Below, one piece after another: positions 1 to 9,109 of a stretch of 53,168 bases of DNA (position 1 is its first letter; each line of letters opens with the position of its first letter). Location: positions 1 through 53,168 of the forward strand of contig QZDW01000024.1 in NCBI GenBank assembly GCA_009917545.1, written 5' to 3'. The notes under the pieces were generated by a model. That model was given only the letters and a program-made list of their open reading frames with translations. It had not been told where the DNA came from and did no database searches. This DNA comes from a bacterium 1XD42-76. Its GTDB lineage: Bacteria; Bacillota; Clostridia; Lachnospirales; Lachnospiraceae. The position numbers were made by a program, and so were the translations under genes.

Positions 1-125
1 CCTGCCATGCACCCCTGCAGGGATTTTTGACTACTGGGCATCCAATTTAACAGTTGTTTCGCAATTACCTACAAAGATTCAAAAAACATCATGCGCCCAT
101 CTCGTAAACCAAGTGTCAAAGTTTT

Positions 126-1913
126 TTAGTATTTACCCTCATCTATGCCACTAACAACAGTTTTTTTAGTACGAGTAGTGGGAGCTGCCGGATAAATATG
201 GTCATCTGTACGGCGAAGCCTGAAACGTCCCACCAGATTCTTGATTGTAACGGCCTGACTTGCAAGTTCCTCACTGGCTGCCGCAGATTCTTCGCTTGTT
301 GCAGAGTTTGTTTGAACCACTGAGGAAAGCTGGTCAATACTTTCGGTCACTTGTTTGATAGATACAGTTTGAACTTCAACACCATTAGTAACCACATCCA
401 CACGTTTCACAACTTCGTCAGTTAAGATCTTGCATTCAACTAAAGCTTGAGTGACGTGTTCGACGATATCACTTCCCTCCTGAACAGAGCTGATGGCACT
501 GTCAATCAGTTCCTTAGTGGCTTTGGCAGATTCATCGGATTTAGCCGCCAAACTGCGCACCTCGTCCGCCACTACCGCAAACCCCTTTCCGGCAGTACCG
601 GCGCGAGCAGCCTCAACCGCAGCGTTCAAAGCCAGGATATTCGTCTGGAACGCAATATCCTCAATCGTCTTGATAATCTTGCCCATTTCCTCAGACGAAA
701 GCGCAATTTTATTCATCGCCTGATTCAAAACATTTACCTGTTGATTCATTTTTTCTACTTGCGTGCCTGCCGTTTGGACGCTGGCTTTCGCGTCTTTGGC
801 AGCAAGGTCAGTCTGATTGGATGCCTCAGAAATATCCATAATGGTTGCTGTCAATTCCTGAAGTGTGCTGGCCTGTTCAGTCGCGCCCTGAGCCAAAGAC
901 TGAGCGCCGGTTGACACCTGATCCGCACCGGCGGAAACCTGGTCTGTCCCCTGGGCAATTTGCAGGAGCGCATCACTGAGTTGATGATTGATGCTCCGGA
1001 TAGATTCAATAACGGTTTCCAGCGCACCGACATACATAGTGTCGTCTTTGCTATGTATATCAAAATTTCCGCCCGCCATCTCCTTGAGCAAGTATGCCTC
1101 GTCCTGAATGACACCGGAGAGGGTCGCTTGACTGCTGCGCAGGGCATCACACATCACACCCAACTCGCTCTTGCTCTGATAATCAACGGGAATGTCCAGA
1201 TTGCCCTGCGAAAATCCGACCAGGGCGCTCTGAACTTGGGAAACAGGAATGGTGATGGTCTTAATAATTATGAGAGCCAGCGCAATGACCGCAATCGTGG
1301 CAATCACCGAAACCAAAGCAACGACAGCCGTGATGATATTGATTGTAATTCCAATGCGCTGGCGTTCGGCAGCCATGGCTTGAACCAAATAATTGTCCAA
1401 AGCTGTTGCGGCTACGGCCATCTTCTCCTGGTCAGGCGTGTCTACCTCATAGATAAAATCGATGCCCTTTTCAAGATACGATTCATTCCCGGTCCTGGCA
1501 TATTGGCGATACCACTCAATCAGGTCCGGATTCGTATTAGCCCAGTTAGTAACGGTCGTAATATACTCGTCTAATGTACTGCGCTCCAGCTGAGACGGGA
1601 AATGTTCCTTCAACGATTCCATACTGGCAAACAGGTTGGCCTGCGCTTTTTCCGCCGTCTGGAGCAGCCCCTCGTTGGCCTCAGAACCGGGGACAAGATA
1701 GGAGTCGCGGATGTTCCGCCCTACCAGCAGCGCATTGACCCGGCAGTACAAAATATCCTGATTCGCTACGGCGTCTTTATCAAGCAGTACGTCGTATTTA
1801 CCCTTGATATTGAGCATCATAAACAGACAGATCAGGATCAGAATTACGGAAATTCCAATCGTAATACCATAGCCAAGCAGCAAACTATTTCTTGTTTTCA
1901 TATTTTTGAGCAT
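126..1913 (-). CDS. Methyl-accepting chemotaxis protein
   Basis: A 595-residue transmembrane chemoreceptor. A membrane segment lies near residues 12-34, followed by an extracytoplasmic four-helix-type sensor region and a second membrane segment near 190-215. A HAMP linker and the conserved cytoplasmic signalling hairpin follow; the tip is recognisable around [20 protein letters not shown]. It would control the CheA kinase in response to an unknown ligand. The start is set by GGAGG eight bases before the ATG at 1913. It ends in a lysine-rich tail without a visible CheR-docking pentapeptide. It lies downstream of the c-di-GMP genes on the same strand. The family is certain; the ligand is unknown. 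Confidence 0.95.
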   Translation of the reverse strand: MLKNMKTRNSLLLGYGITIGISVILILICLFMMLNIKGKYDVLLDKDAVANQDILYCRVNALLVGRNIRDSYLVPGSEANEGLLQTAEKAQANLFASMESLKEHFPSQLERSTLDEYITTVTNWANTNPDLIEWYRQYARTGNESYLEKGIDFIYEVDTPDQEKMAVAATALDNYLVQAMAAERQRIGITINIITAVVALVSVIATIAVIALALIIIKTITIPVSQVQSALVGFSQGNLDIPVDYQSKSELGVMCDALRSSQATLSGVIQDEAYLLKEMAGGNFDIHSKDDTMYVGALETVIESIRSINHQLSDALLQIAQGTDQVSAGADQVSTGAQSLAQGATEQASTLQELTATIMDISEASNQTDLAAKDAKASVQTAGTQVEKMNQQVNVLNQAMNKIALSSEEMGKIIKTIEDIAFQTNILALNAAVEAARAGTAGKGFAVVADEVRSLAAKSDESAKATKELIDSAISSVQEGSDIVEHVTQALVECKILTDEVVKRVDVVTNGVEVQTVSIKQVTESIDQLSSVVQTNSATSEESAAASEELASQAVTIKNLVGRFRLRRTDDHIYPAAPTTRTKKTVVSGIDEGKY

Positions 1914-1945
1914 AACTCATTCCTCCTAAAAAATTATTATAGCAT

Positions 1946-2095
1946 CTATTTATTTACAATATTAAAAACGATTATTGCAATCGGCAAAGCTAAAGCAAGA
2001 AGAATTATGGTTATCCAGGCAACCATCTTAAATATCATCCATCCACTAAACCTTACCCTATATTTCTTCTTTTCCTTTTCTTGATAAGAATCCAT
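1946..2095 (-). CDS. Small single-pass membrane protein (49 aa)
   Basis: A short reading frame in the gap between the chemoreceptor and the GGDEF gene. It starts MDSYQEKEKKKYRVRF, a charged cytoplasmic-type leader, and then has one long hydrophobic stretch ending IIVFNIVNK. GAGGAG lies about a dozen bases upstream of the ATG, which is rather far. The charged head plus single hydrophobic helix resembles many small bacterial membrane proteins. No function is recognised. It could be co-transcribed with the chemoreceptor, whose start lies just 33 bases further on. Confidence 0.55.
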   Translation of the reverse strand: MDSYQEKEKKKYRVRFSGWMIFKMVAWITIILLALALPIAIIVFNIVNK

Positions 2096-2201
2096 GATAT
2101 ACTTAATTTCTCCTCTCATTCACAAAATAAATACCCCCATATGCAGATGATTCTTTTAATATAATGCGAAGCATCAGGAAGGGGAGTAACCATCCTATTT
2201 T

Positions 2202-3302
2202 TCACTGCCGCCTTCTTTCGATTCCGGTGGCGGCGTAATATGCCGCTTTGTCCTTATACATCAAATTTTCCGCCTCGGCCATTATACCGCTTATCCCTTC
2301 TGTACAGTCACTTTTCCAAGCAGCTCCAACGGCCAGTACAACGGCGTATTCATTCATGCTGCCTGTAAGCTGCTTTACGCTTTCATGTAGCTCTGCTTCG
2401 CTGATTCTGGTACACACCGCCAACAGCTCATCGCCGCCCAAGCGAAACAGCTCATAGCCATGTAACGCCTTTTTCATACATTCACAGGCGGAGAGGATCA
2501 ACCGGTCACCAGCTTCATGGCCTTCGTTATCGTTTACCCGTTTTAAGCCTGTAATATCGCAGTAAATAATACCGATACTAATATCCTTGCTCTGTGTTTT
2601 GTCTATGTATTCCCAGAGTGCATGGCGATTCCCAATCTGAGTCAACTGGTCTAAGTAAGACATCCGCTTCAGGTTTCTTACAAGATCTCTTGTCCTAAGC
2701 AATGCTTCGATAAAATGTCCCATGACACGGAGCATAGTTGTGGTATGAGCTAACATTTCCGCAGGTGGGTCATCCACTCCATAAAATCCAACCACATTAT
2801 CGCTATCACGTAATGGGACTACTGCGATGGATACTATACCCTGTTTTTTTAGATTTTCGTACTGAAGTGGGTCTGTTTGCTTCATTTCCACTATATTTTC
2901 AAACATTATATATTCATTTTCTGCAAACATTTTATACCAATGTTCACAGACCTCAGACGGGAGATTTTGCAGATTATCTTTTTCTGCCATAACTCCTTCT
3001 GCAACCCACTCATAGGTATTGTCATCACCCCCCAGTTTGTTTCTTTCAAATATATAGGACCGCTTTCCGCACAATAACCTGCCTAAATATTCCAATATGC
3101 ACTCCAGGGATTTTTCTGGCTCGCCCGCTTTCAATGCAGTTCGCAGGGCTTTGTTAATGTGCTGCTCTATATCATTGGCATTTGTTAAATTCTGAACCAT
3201 TTGGTTGATGTAGCTGCTAAGTTCTAAAAATTCCAGACTGCCCTGGACATTGACCCGCTCTTCCAGGTTGCCTTCCATGATCAATTTCAGCTTCTGTATC
3301 AC
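2202..3302 (-). CDS. Diguanylate cyclase, C-terminal part (HAMP-GAF-GGDEF)
   Basis: The C-terminal part of a sensor diguanylate cyclase, which would make c-di-GMP from two GTP. It starts inside a HAMP-like linker (motif IMEGNLEERV near residue 9). A GAF-like sensory region follows, around residues 50-200, and then a GGDEF domain. The catalytic signature reads GGDEL, an accepted variant, and AGDRL fits the same fold. The GTG start overlaps the stop of the upstream fragment (GTGA). Read across an A6 tract, the two frames join into one continuous HAMP domain, so this is probably not an independent gene. Activity of the separate piece is uncertain. Confidence 0.75.
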   Translation of the reverse strand: MIQKLKLIMEGNLEERVNVQGSLEFLELSSYINQMVQNLTNANDIEQHINKALRTALKAGEPEKSLECILEYLGRLLCGKRSYIFERNKLGGDDNTYEWVAEGVMAEKDNLQNLPSEVCEHWYKMFAENEYIMFENIVEMKQTDPLQYENLKKQGIVSIAVVPLRDSDNVVGFYGVDDPPAEMLAHTTTMLRVMGHFIEALLRTRDLVRNLKRMSYLDQLTQIGNRHALWEYIDKTQSKDISIGIIYCDITGLKRVNDNEGHEAGDRLILSACECMKKALHGYELFRLGGDELLAVCTRISEAELHESVKQLTGSMNEYAVVLAVGAAWKSDCTEGISGIMAEAENLMYKDKAAYYAATGIERRRQ

Positions 3303-4264
3303 ATCCTGGATTTTTTCACCACAAATCTATCCATATATCCTCTGATCAATATTGTCAGGATAAACGATATTATCATCAGGCCAGCCAAAATAAGCGGCAT
3401 AAGATGAGGAATATCCTGGTATAGATAATTGATAGAAATTATCCGTCCGATATAACTGGAACCAATTTTTTTGAACACGCAGAACGAATTTTGTCCATTG
3501 ATTTTGCTGTAAAATCCTTTTGGCTTATTTTTTATATCCTCAAACTGGAACCCCTCATCAGAACATTTGATTCCCACAGCCTGCAAACGGTTGGACCCTA
3601 TAATTACCTCACTTTTCTCATCAATAGCATAATAGCTTACGTTTGGATTTACGCGGAACAAAGAAAAAATGTAAGAGATATCATTCTTCTGCGATGCCAG
3701 CATAAAGTAAACCGGACTTATTCCGACTTGTATAATAAACCTCCCACTGTCGTTCCAGACTGCTGAATATTGCATCGGATTCCCTTCTGCCATATTTTCT
3801 GTGACATCTTGGACCATTTGTAAGGATTTATCCGTAAGCATAGGTTTGAAAAAGTTCATTGATTCGATAGAATCCATCGTATAACCATAATATTGCGGCT
3901 CTGTGCCAGAAAATAATTCTCCTTTCTGGTCAAAAATATGAATTTCGTCTACCACCGTTTCTTCCGCAATCTGTTTGAGCCTGTCGATAGAATAAATCGC
4001 CTCTGGATTTTTGTCTAAAATGCGGGACACTTCCTCTGCTGCGTGGATGCAGTCCAGCTTGTATGCTTCCTCAATTTTGACAAGCTCTTCCTGATTTTCA
4101 GCTAATATCTGTTCCATTTGAAGAAAGGTGCGATTTGCATCCAGATAAGCCTTGTGACGCTCATGTGTCAACTGAAATGTCAACAAAACCATAAGTAGCA
4201 AAAGCGATAGAATCCATGTAATGCAACAAATCCGTTTACCAATAATCTTACTTAAAGACTGCAT
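3299..4264 (-). CDS. Membrane sensor domain, N-terminal part of the split GGDEF protein
   Basis: A 321-residue fragment with a membrane segment at about residues 12-30, an extracytoplasmic Cache-like sensor region and a second membrane segment near 290-310. It stops a few residues later, after RFVVKKSRM, which is where a HAMP domain should begin. The start has AGGAGGGG just upstream of the ATG at 4264. It belongs with the overlapping GGDEF fragment: dropping back one base at the A6 run (3311-3316) changes the end to VVKKIQDVIQKLKLIMEGN, a canonical HAMP helix. By itself it has no output domain. Confidence 0.75.
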   Translation of the reverse strand: MQSLSKIIGKRICCITWILSLLLLMVLLTFQLTHERHKAYLDANRTFLQMEQILAENQEELVKIEEAYKLDCIHAAEEVSRILDKNPEAIYSIDRLKQIAEETVVDEIHIFDQKGELFSGTEPQYYGYTMDSIESMNFFKPMLTDKSLQMVQDVTENMAEGNPMQYSAVWNDSGRFIIQVGISPVYFMLASQKNDISYIFSLFRVNPNVSYYAIDEKSEVIIGSNRLQAVGIKCSDEGFQFEDIKNKPKGFYSKINGQNSFCVFKKIGSSYIGRIISINYLYQDIPHLMPLILAGLMIISFILTILIRGYMDRFVVKKSRM

Positions 4265-4388
4265 CTGCCCCTCCTATAAACCTTAACATTTGAATAGATC
4301 GTAAGACAGTATCACGCCTGCTATCGGTAGCGTAACAACCCGTTTTTGCTGCACCTGCATTTTCTTTGCTTTTCCTTACACAGATTGG

Positions 4389-6722
4389 CTATTTTATTTG
4401 TGAATTACCAAAAAGCATTTCTTCAAAAACAGATACTTCAACCGGCTTAGAGAATAAATACCCCTGGCCTTTGTCGCAGTGGCACTTTTGCAAAAAGGCA
4501 AGCTGTTCTACCGTTTCCACCCCCTCGCAGCAAACTGTAATTCCAAGGCGTCTTGCCATATGAATCAATTCCTCGATCACGATATGTCCTCTGTCACCTT
4601 CTGTGTGGGCAGTATTGAGAAACTCGCGATCCAGCTTCACAACGTCAATGTCCAAAGATTCCAGGTTGTTCAAAGAAGAATAGCCGCTTCCGAAATCGTC
4701 CAGAGAACAGGTATAACCGGCCAGATGGATTTGACAGACCGCCTCCGGGAGTGCCTTCGGGAACTCCTGCAACGCCGATTCCAGCAATTCAAATTCCAAA
4801 AGTTCCGGCGGAATGCGGTATTTTTCCTGCACTGCTATGAACGGCTTCAAAAAATCCTTGTTCGCCAAATGAACACGGGACAAATTGATAGAAATCTGAA
4901 CCGGCTGCAATCCCTCGTCAAGCCACCGGCGCAGACAGGCACATACCTGCTCAAACATATAGAGGTCAAGCTTTCGGATAAAGCCGTTGCGTTCAAACAG
5001 GGGTATAAACTCGTCAGGCCGGACAAGTCCCATGTCCGGGTTCTGCCAGCGGACCAGTGCCTCGGCGGCAACAATTTTTCCGGTTGAAATGTCTACTTTC
5101 GGCTGTAAATACATTTTGAAATCATGATTTTCCAGCGCGTCATTCATCTTGTTTACCAGGATGTTCTCTTTTTGCAGCTGGGCGAGGTCCTCTTCCTCAT
5201 AAAAGCCACAGGAATACAGAATATCTCCAACCGGTATCTTTGGCTTTTTTCGGGCAATGTTCGCCCGATCGCTCATATGAATAACGGACAGGCTGGTATC
5301 TGTAATCTGATACACTCCCACCCTGAACATAATCCATTCCTTTTTAGGAAGTTCCTTATTAAAGCGATTGACTTCATCCACCATAAGCTCCAGCTTCTGA
5401 ATGATTACCTCATTGCTGTTGCGTGACGTGCGGATCAGCAGGTTGAAATCATCCGCGCCAGAGCGGACCAGTATCTCGCCATCCTCCATATATTTCTGAA
5501 TCGCGGTGTGTACATACTTCAAGATGCGGTTGCTTTCATCAGAGCCGTAGGTATCGTTGAAATATTTGAAATGGACAATATTCATAACGATAAGTGTGTA
5601 TTCGCCTGGGTTTGAATGACGCACCAAACGCTCCGCTTCCTGGGTAAAGCGGGATAGGCTGTAACCGCCGGTAACAGGATCGACCATGAGAATGTGTGTG
5701 TTCTTTCGGTAGAGAAAGAGCAGGATAGTAATTATCAAGCAAAAGCATACGACCCCTAAACCATTGATCCGAAATGCTATATGCAATATCTGGTCAATCC
5801 CTTCGCTCACGGCGTCGTCTGTATCAACCATCCAGACACACAAGCCGGTGTCGCTTATGGGGGAAAGCTGGCCGGTCTGCGTGGAAGAACTATTCGGAAG
5901 ATGGAAACGTATCGTCGCATTCCGGCCCGAAACGGCGGCCTCCCTTAGATCATCTACGGAGGTATCGCTGATAATCTCCACATTCGCATCCAGCGTGTCA
6001 AATAAATTATGTTGTTTGTCAGAATTTTGCGGCTCATCAACCGGCAAAACGTGGGAGTGGGTTGTCATGAATATCTCGGTCCCATCCGGCTTGACGAGGT
6101 TAAAAAAGACATTTCCGCCGTAATAGGATTGTACCAAATAGAAATCCTCCTGTTCCGGCGAGACAGGGGCAGCGAAAATGCCGGTGATCTCTCCGGTTCC
6201 ACCGTGGGAGCGGATTGGTATTGCAAAAAACGGCATATTCAAAATCTGCTCGTCTGTTTCTGTTTTCGATGACTCGACATCAATCACAGCCTGTCCTTCA
6301 AACGCTTTCATAATTCCAGCCTGTTGGGAAAACGTTCGTGAAACACCATCGGAACAGACAGCCGAACCATCTGGCGAAATAAACGCAAAATACTCGAATT
6401 GGAGCAAGTCAGCCCTCTCATGCAGACGTTCCAGCTCAGTGGATGATAATATACCATCTTGATCATAACTAAGCTCGACAGATTCAAGAATTCGAAGCGT
6501 TCTTTGAAACCTTTGCGCAAGGGAGTTGCTCACGCTTGCGGACAGTTCAGAGATGTGGCGGTCTGTCTTAGCGATTATGGTTTGATGCGTTTCATGCAGT
6601 AACACAAGGTTGATGCCAACTGTAAAGCCAGCCACAATAATTAGAACGAGGTAGGCTATCTCAACCAAAATCTTATGGTGCCGATAAGATATACGGTGTG
6701 CTGCGCCCTCTTCTCCAGTCAT
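4389..6722 (-). CDS. Membrane GGDEF/EAL protein, probable c-di-GMP phosphodiesterase
   Basis: A protein of about 777 residues. The start at 6722 is chosen because GGAGG lies nine bases upstream; 32 extra in-frame residues further up lack a site. A membrane segment lies near residues 20-40, then a dCache-like extracytoplasmic sensor, and a second membrane segment before the GGDEF domain. The GGDEF loop reads SGADDF, so cyclase activity is unlikely. The EAL domain keeps AAEALVRW, the DDFGSGYSSL loop and CEGVE, so it should hydrolyse c-di-GMP to pGpG. The degenerate GGDEF could bind GTP and act as a regulator. It is transcribed towards the split GGDEF gene and may balance it. Confidence 0.9.
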   Translation of the reverse strand: MTGEEGAAHRISYRHHKILVEIAYLVLIIVAGFTVGINLVLLHETHQTIIAKTDRHISELSASVSNSLAQRFQRTLRILESVELSYDQDGILSSTELERLHERADLLQFEYFAFISPDGSAVCSDGVSRTFSQQAGIMKAFEGQAVIDVESSKTETDEQILNMPFFAIPIRSHGGTGEITGIFAAPVSPEQEDFYLVQSYYGGNVFFNLVKPDGTEIFMTTHSHVLPVDEPQNSDKQHNLFDTLDANVEIISDTSVDDLREAAVSGRNATIRFHLPNSSSTQTGQLSPISDTGLCVWMVDTDDAVSEGIDQILHIAFRINGLGVVCFCLIITILLFLYRKNTHILMVDPVTGGYSLSRFTQEAERLVRHSNPGEYTLIVMNIVHFKYFNDTYGSDESNRILKYVHTAIQKYMEDGEILVRSGADDFNLLIRTSRNSNEVIIQKLELMVDEVNRFNKELPKKEWIMFRVGVYQITDTSLSVIHMSDRANIARKKPKIPVGDILYSCGFYEEEDLAQLQKENILVNKMNDALENHDFKMYLQPKVDISTGKIVAAEALVRWQNPDMGLVRPDEFIPLFERNGFIRKLDLYMFEQVCACLRRWLDEGLQPVQISINLSRVHLANKDFLKPFIAVQEKYRIPPELLEFELLESALQEFPKALPEAVCQIHLAGYTCSLDDFGSGYSSLNNLESLDIDVVKLDREFLNTAHTEGDRGHIVIEELIHMARRLGITVCCEGVETVEQLAFLQKCHCDKGQGYLFSKPVEVSVFEEMLFGNSQIK

Positions 6723-6899
6723 TATACGATCCTCCTGCGCTTTTCTAAAATTTTCTAAAAGAGTGAAGTGCATCCGATTACAACAGACTTTCACTTCTGT
6801 TGTAATTTCTTCTACCAAAGCTATGTGGTTATACTGTCATTAAGTTGATTGCGGGAAAAAAGGGAGTTGATATTTCTTTTAAGCGCAAAAATAAGCGCA

Positions 6900-6943
6900 A
6901 AAAACTGACGGGGCAAAAAAGCTCAACTGTCCCGTCTGTTTTT
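6900..6943. terminator. Bidirectional intrinsic terminator at the prophage/host border
   Basis: A hairpin with arms at 6901-6912 and 6931-6942 (one mismatch), flanked by A and T runs on both sides. It would stop leftward transcription from the prophage before the host EAL gene. The gap 6723-7146 carries no gene; it holds this hairpin, a second terminator and short GCGCAAA repeats. Confidence 0.6.
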
Positions 6944-7011
6944 CGTGCAAATCATCCCGCAAAATGTCAAGACTAAATTACAAAAAATTATAAAAAGTTT
7001 TTAATAGCCCT

Positions 7012-7050
7012 AAAAACGGGGGTCCCGCTCCAGGTGGGATCCCCGTTTTT
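7012..7050. terminator. Strong bidirectional intrinsic terminator after the transposase
   Basis: Fifteen-base arms (AAAAACGGGGGTCCC and GGGATCCCCGTTTTT) with a nine-base loop and one G-T pair. It has A/T tails on both strands. It lies downstream of the IS30-type transposase at the point where base composition changes from AT-rich host to GC-rich prophage. Confidence 0.85.
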
Positions 7051-7146
7051 CGCGCCTCCACGGCGCTGTCGGTGCAAAAATGGCGCAAAGAATTGGCCGG
7101 CGCCCCTGGGCGTTTCCGGCCTGGTCGTTTTTCCGTGTTCAGCTGG

Positions 7147-8196
7147 TCAGGCCGCCACGGTCATGTATTCGTCGTAAAGCATTTGCGGCGTTTTCCACCC
7201 CAGGATCCGGCGCGGATAGTTTGCCAGCCACTCCTCCACCTCCGCCACCTCCGCCGCGCTCACATTGTCGAAGTTGGTCCCCTTTGGAAAAAACCGCCTT
7301 ATGATCCGGTTCATGTTCTCATTGGATCCCCGTTCATAGGCGCTGTATGGGTGGCAATAAAAAATCTTTGTGCGCGGTTTCCTGGCCCGCTTGGATCTCT
7401 CCATCCCCTCGCAGTCCTGGAACTCGCACCCATTATCCACGGTGATGGACCGGAAAACCTCCCGGAATTTTGCCCCCATGCGGCGCTCCATGCGGTCCAG
7501 CGCCCGGACCACGCTTTCCATGGTATGATCAGGCACCCGGACGATCACGGGGTAACGGGTCAGCCGCTCGGTCAGCACCACCAGGGCCGCCTTGCTACCC
7601 TTGCACCCCATAACACTGTCCATTTCCCAGTTTCCGAAAGTTTCCCGGCTGTTGATCTCCTCCGGGCGCTGTTCAATGGTGTCCCCCTTGGCCGGTCTGG
7701 CCCGGTTATTGTCGCCCGCTTTCCGCCCCTCGTTCCGCCGCTCCCCTTTATACAGCAGATCCGCCTCGGTCAAGTTCAGGAAAATGTCCCCCCGATAAAT
7801 CCAGTTGTAAAGGGTGGTTTCACAGATTTCTGTATCAAATTTTTTCCCGTCGATCTGGATCTGTGCCAAGGCCGCACCGGGGGACCGCTTTTTATTTATG
7901 ATCTGGTCCTCAATGTACTCCACAAAAGCAAAATCTTTCCCCAGCTTAACGTCCGGCCCCTTGGCCCTCAAATTTTCCTGGTATTTCCGCTCCGCCACGT
8001 CCGCGCAGTATCTTTCCACAAATTCGTATTCGCTGGTTTGCTGAACGCACATTCCCCGCGCAATCTCATTATAGATCGTTTTCTTGCATACCCCTAATTC
8101 CTGCGCAATCGCCGCCGGTTTTGCCCCGGTCCGCAGGGCGCCCTCTATTTTCAGCCGTTGCTCCCACCTGATATGTTTATATCCTTTGTAATTCAT
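7147..8196 (-). CDS. IS30-family transposase
   Basis: About 350 residues. An N-terminal helix-turn-helix (EQRLKIEGALRTG, TIYNEIARG) is followed by an rve-type DDE catalytic core. Catalytic positions are visible in GNWEMDSVMG, ITVDNGCEF and YERGSNENMN. The ATG at 8196 has AAGGAGG upstream; the longer in-frame extension has none. IS30 proteins cut and join DNA at short terminal inverted repeats. Clear repeats immediately flanking this gene are not seen: a terminator belonging to the upstream XRE gene lies on one side and another terminator on the other. It may therefore be a fixed prophage gene rather than a lone insertion sequence. Confidence 0.9.
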   Translation of the reverse strand: MNYKGYKHIRWEQRLKIEGALRTGAKPAAIAQELGVCKKTIYNEIARGMCVQQTSEYEFVERYCADVAERKYQENLRAKGPDVKLGKDFAFVEYIEDQIINKKRSPGAALAQIQIDGKKFDTEICETTLYNWIYRGDIFLNLTEADLLYKGERRNEGRKAGDNNRARPAKGDTIEQRPEEINSRETFGNWEMDSVMGCKGSKAALVVLTERLTRYPVIVRVPDHTMESVVRALDRMERRMGAKFREVFRSITVDNGCEFQDCEGMERSKRARKPRTKIFYCHPYSAYERGSNENMNRIIRRFFPKGTNFDNVSAAEVAEVEEWLANYPRRILGWKTPQMLYDEYMTVAA

Positions 8197-8217
8197 AGCA
8201 GCCTCCTTGTGGTATGA

Positions 8218-8250
8218 CAAAACCGGCGCGGTGCAATACCACGCCGGTTT
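8218..8250 (-). terminator. Intrinsic terminator after the XRE gene
   Basis: Nine-base perfect arms, AAACCGGCG at 8220-8228 and CGCCGGTTT at 8242-8250. On the minus strand the 3' arm runs into TTTTG. The hairpin begins at the stop codon of the XRE gene and separates it from the transposase gene. Confidence 0.65.
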
Positions 8251-8492
8251 CACTCTCTCCCCAGCAGCCACAACACGGAAACCTCCAAAATATCCGCTAT
8301 GGTGGTCACTTCATAATCTGCCACATACCTGCTGCCGCTCTCGATCCTGCTTATGCTGTCCCGCTCCATCGGGATCCCGATCAGTTGTAATTGTCTGCAT
8401 AAATCAGACTGTGAAAAGCGTTTCGCCAGGCGGGCCAGTCTTATGCGATCACCGCAAATATTCCTTTTCCCGTGAAATGTGTATGCCCTCAT
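8250..8492 (-). CDS. XRE-family helix-turn-helix regulator
   Basis: An 80-residue DNA-binding protein. The helix-turn-helix covers roughly residues 14-65 (IRLARLAKRFSQSDLCRQL, ISRIESGSR), and the tail SVLWLLGRE is typical of small Cro/CI-like proteins. GGAGG precedes the ATG at 8492. It lacks the extra peptidase or dimerisation domain of an SOS-cleavable repressor. It is the best visible candidate for a lysogeny regulator in the element, but it could equally control the adjacent transposase. Confidence 0.8.
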   Translation of the reverse strand: MRAYTFHGKRNICGDRIRLARLAKRFSQSDLCRQLQLIGIPMERDSISRIESGSRYVADYEVTTIADILEVSVLWLLGRE

Positions 8493-8636
8493 AGTCGCCT
8501 CCAGCCGCCGAAATAATCAAAATTTTTCTTAATATTACCACGGTTCCGTTTTCCGGCCCGTTGGAATATCCAGCAATCAAAAATTTTGTTGTTTCGGCTC
8601 TGAAGGCTGGGCCGAAAGTGTCCCGGCCCCTTTTCT

Positions 8637-8822
8637 TTACTCCTCGGACAGTTTGCCCATGTCCGCCTCGATCAGCCCGATTATATAGGCGTTTAGGCTC
8701 TTTCCGCTCTCCTTTGCGTGTTGCATTATTTTTTCTTTTGCCCCCCCTGGAAAGCGGATGGTGTAATGGTCCAGTTTTTCAAGATACCGCTTGTTCCCCT
8801 CTAAATGCGCTTTTGTTGCCAT
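8637..8822 (-). CDS. Arc-like ribbon-helix-helix DNA-binding protein
   Basis: 61 residues starting MATKAHLEGNKRYLEKLDHY. A beta strand (YTIRFPGG) and two helices (KIMQHAKESGKSLNAYIIG) fit the ribbon-helix-helix fold of Arc and small antitoxins. GAGGTG precedes the ATG at 8822. It is transcribed away from a rightward promoter, and duplicated 15-base sequences lie between the two, so it probably binds them and regulates itself and the rightward genes. No toxin gene is recognisable next to it. Confidence 0.75.
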   Translation of the reverse strand: MATKAHLEGNKRYLEKLDHYTIRFPGGAKEKIMQHAKESGKSLNAYIIGLIEADMGKLSEE

Positions 8823-8887
8823 GTTTATCACCTCGCCATTACTATACCACATTTCCATACATGAAACCATGAACATTTTACACAAAG

Positions 8888-8939
8888 TTCATGCAATCAT
8901 GTTTGTGTATTCTGTCAATAGATATTCATGCAATCATGT
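8888..8939. repeat. Two 15-bp direct repeats, likely operators
   Basis: TTCATGCAATCATGT occurs at 8888-8902 and again at 8925-8939, 37 bases apart. Related CATGAA half-sites occur at about 8860-8876. The second copy fills the spacer of the rightward promoter. The arrangement suits repression by the neighbouring ribbon-helix-helix protein. Confidence 0.7.
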
Positions 8940-8947
8940 AGTATAAT
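8919..8947 (+). promoter_or_regulatory. Rightward sigma-70-type promoter
   Basis: TAGATA at 8919-8924, a 17-base spacer and a perfect TATAAT at 8942-8947. The spacer contains the second copy of the direct repeat. It would drive the three small rightward genes that follow. A TTGACA is also present on the opposite strand (8913-8918), but no good -10 partner was found for it. Confidence 0.65.
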
Positions 8948-8995
8948 TCTTATTGTAAGGCAAGGGTACAGCCCTTTACGAAAGGAAGTGAGGAC

Positions 8996-9109
8996 ATGGA
9001 CGAAATGAACACCACAATGGCCCTGCTCCGTGCGGTTCTGGAACTTATCGCTAAATGCGAAACGCTCGAAGAACTCCGCGAAAGCGTCAAGCGGATCATG
9101 GGCGAATAA
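8996..9109 (+). CDS. 37-residue protein of the rightward control operon
   Basis: Starts MDEMNTTMALLRAVLELIAK and ends VKRIMGE; mostly helical and charged. AAAGGAAGTGAGG lies just upstream of the ATG and a strong promoter about 50 bases further up. It resembles no family I can name. The coding potential is supported by the site and promoter, not by homology. Confidence 0.55.
   Translation: MDEMNTTMALLRAVLELIAKCETLEELRESVKRIMGE

Larger units (their letters stand above)
2202..4264 (-). pseudogene. Frameshifted Cache-HAMP-GAF-GGDEF gene (A6 tract)
   Basis: The sensor and cyclase fragments overlap by four bases in different frames. In the coding sense the junction reads GTG GTG AAA AAA TCC AGG ATG TGA. 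A -1 shift in the A6 run gives an uninterrupted HAMP domain linking membrane sensor to cyclase. Homologous architectures are single polypeptides, so either one base has been lost or gained or the gene is phase-variable. A sequencing error in the homopolymer cannot be excluded. Confidence 0.65.

Noticed and set aside
1602-2084. Rightward frame of 160 codons opposite the chemoreceptor
   Set aside because: Antisense shadow of a certain gene, no ribosome-binding site and no family.
7147-8250. Simple IS30 insertion with terminal inverted repeats next to the gene
   Set aside because: The flanks are explained by two terminators, and no matching inverted ends were found by eye; kept only as a possibility.
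8637-8822. Toxin-antitoxin pair with the ribbon-helix-helix protein as antitoxin
   Set aside because: No toxin-like partner lies next to it; the XRE gene is a regulator and the rightward small proteins match no toxin family.
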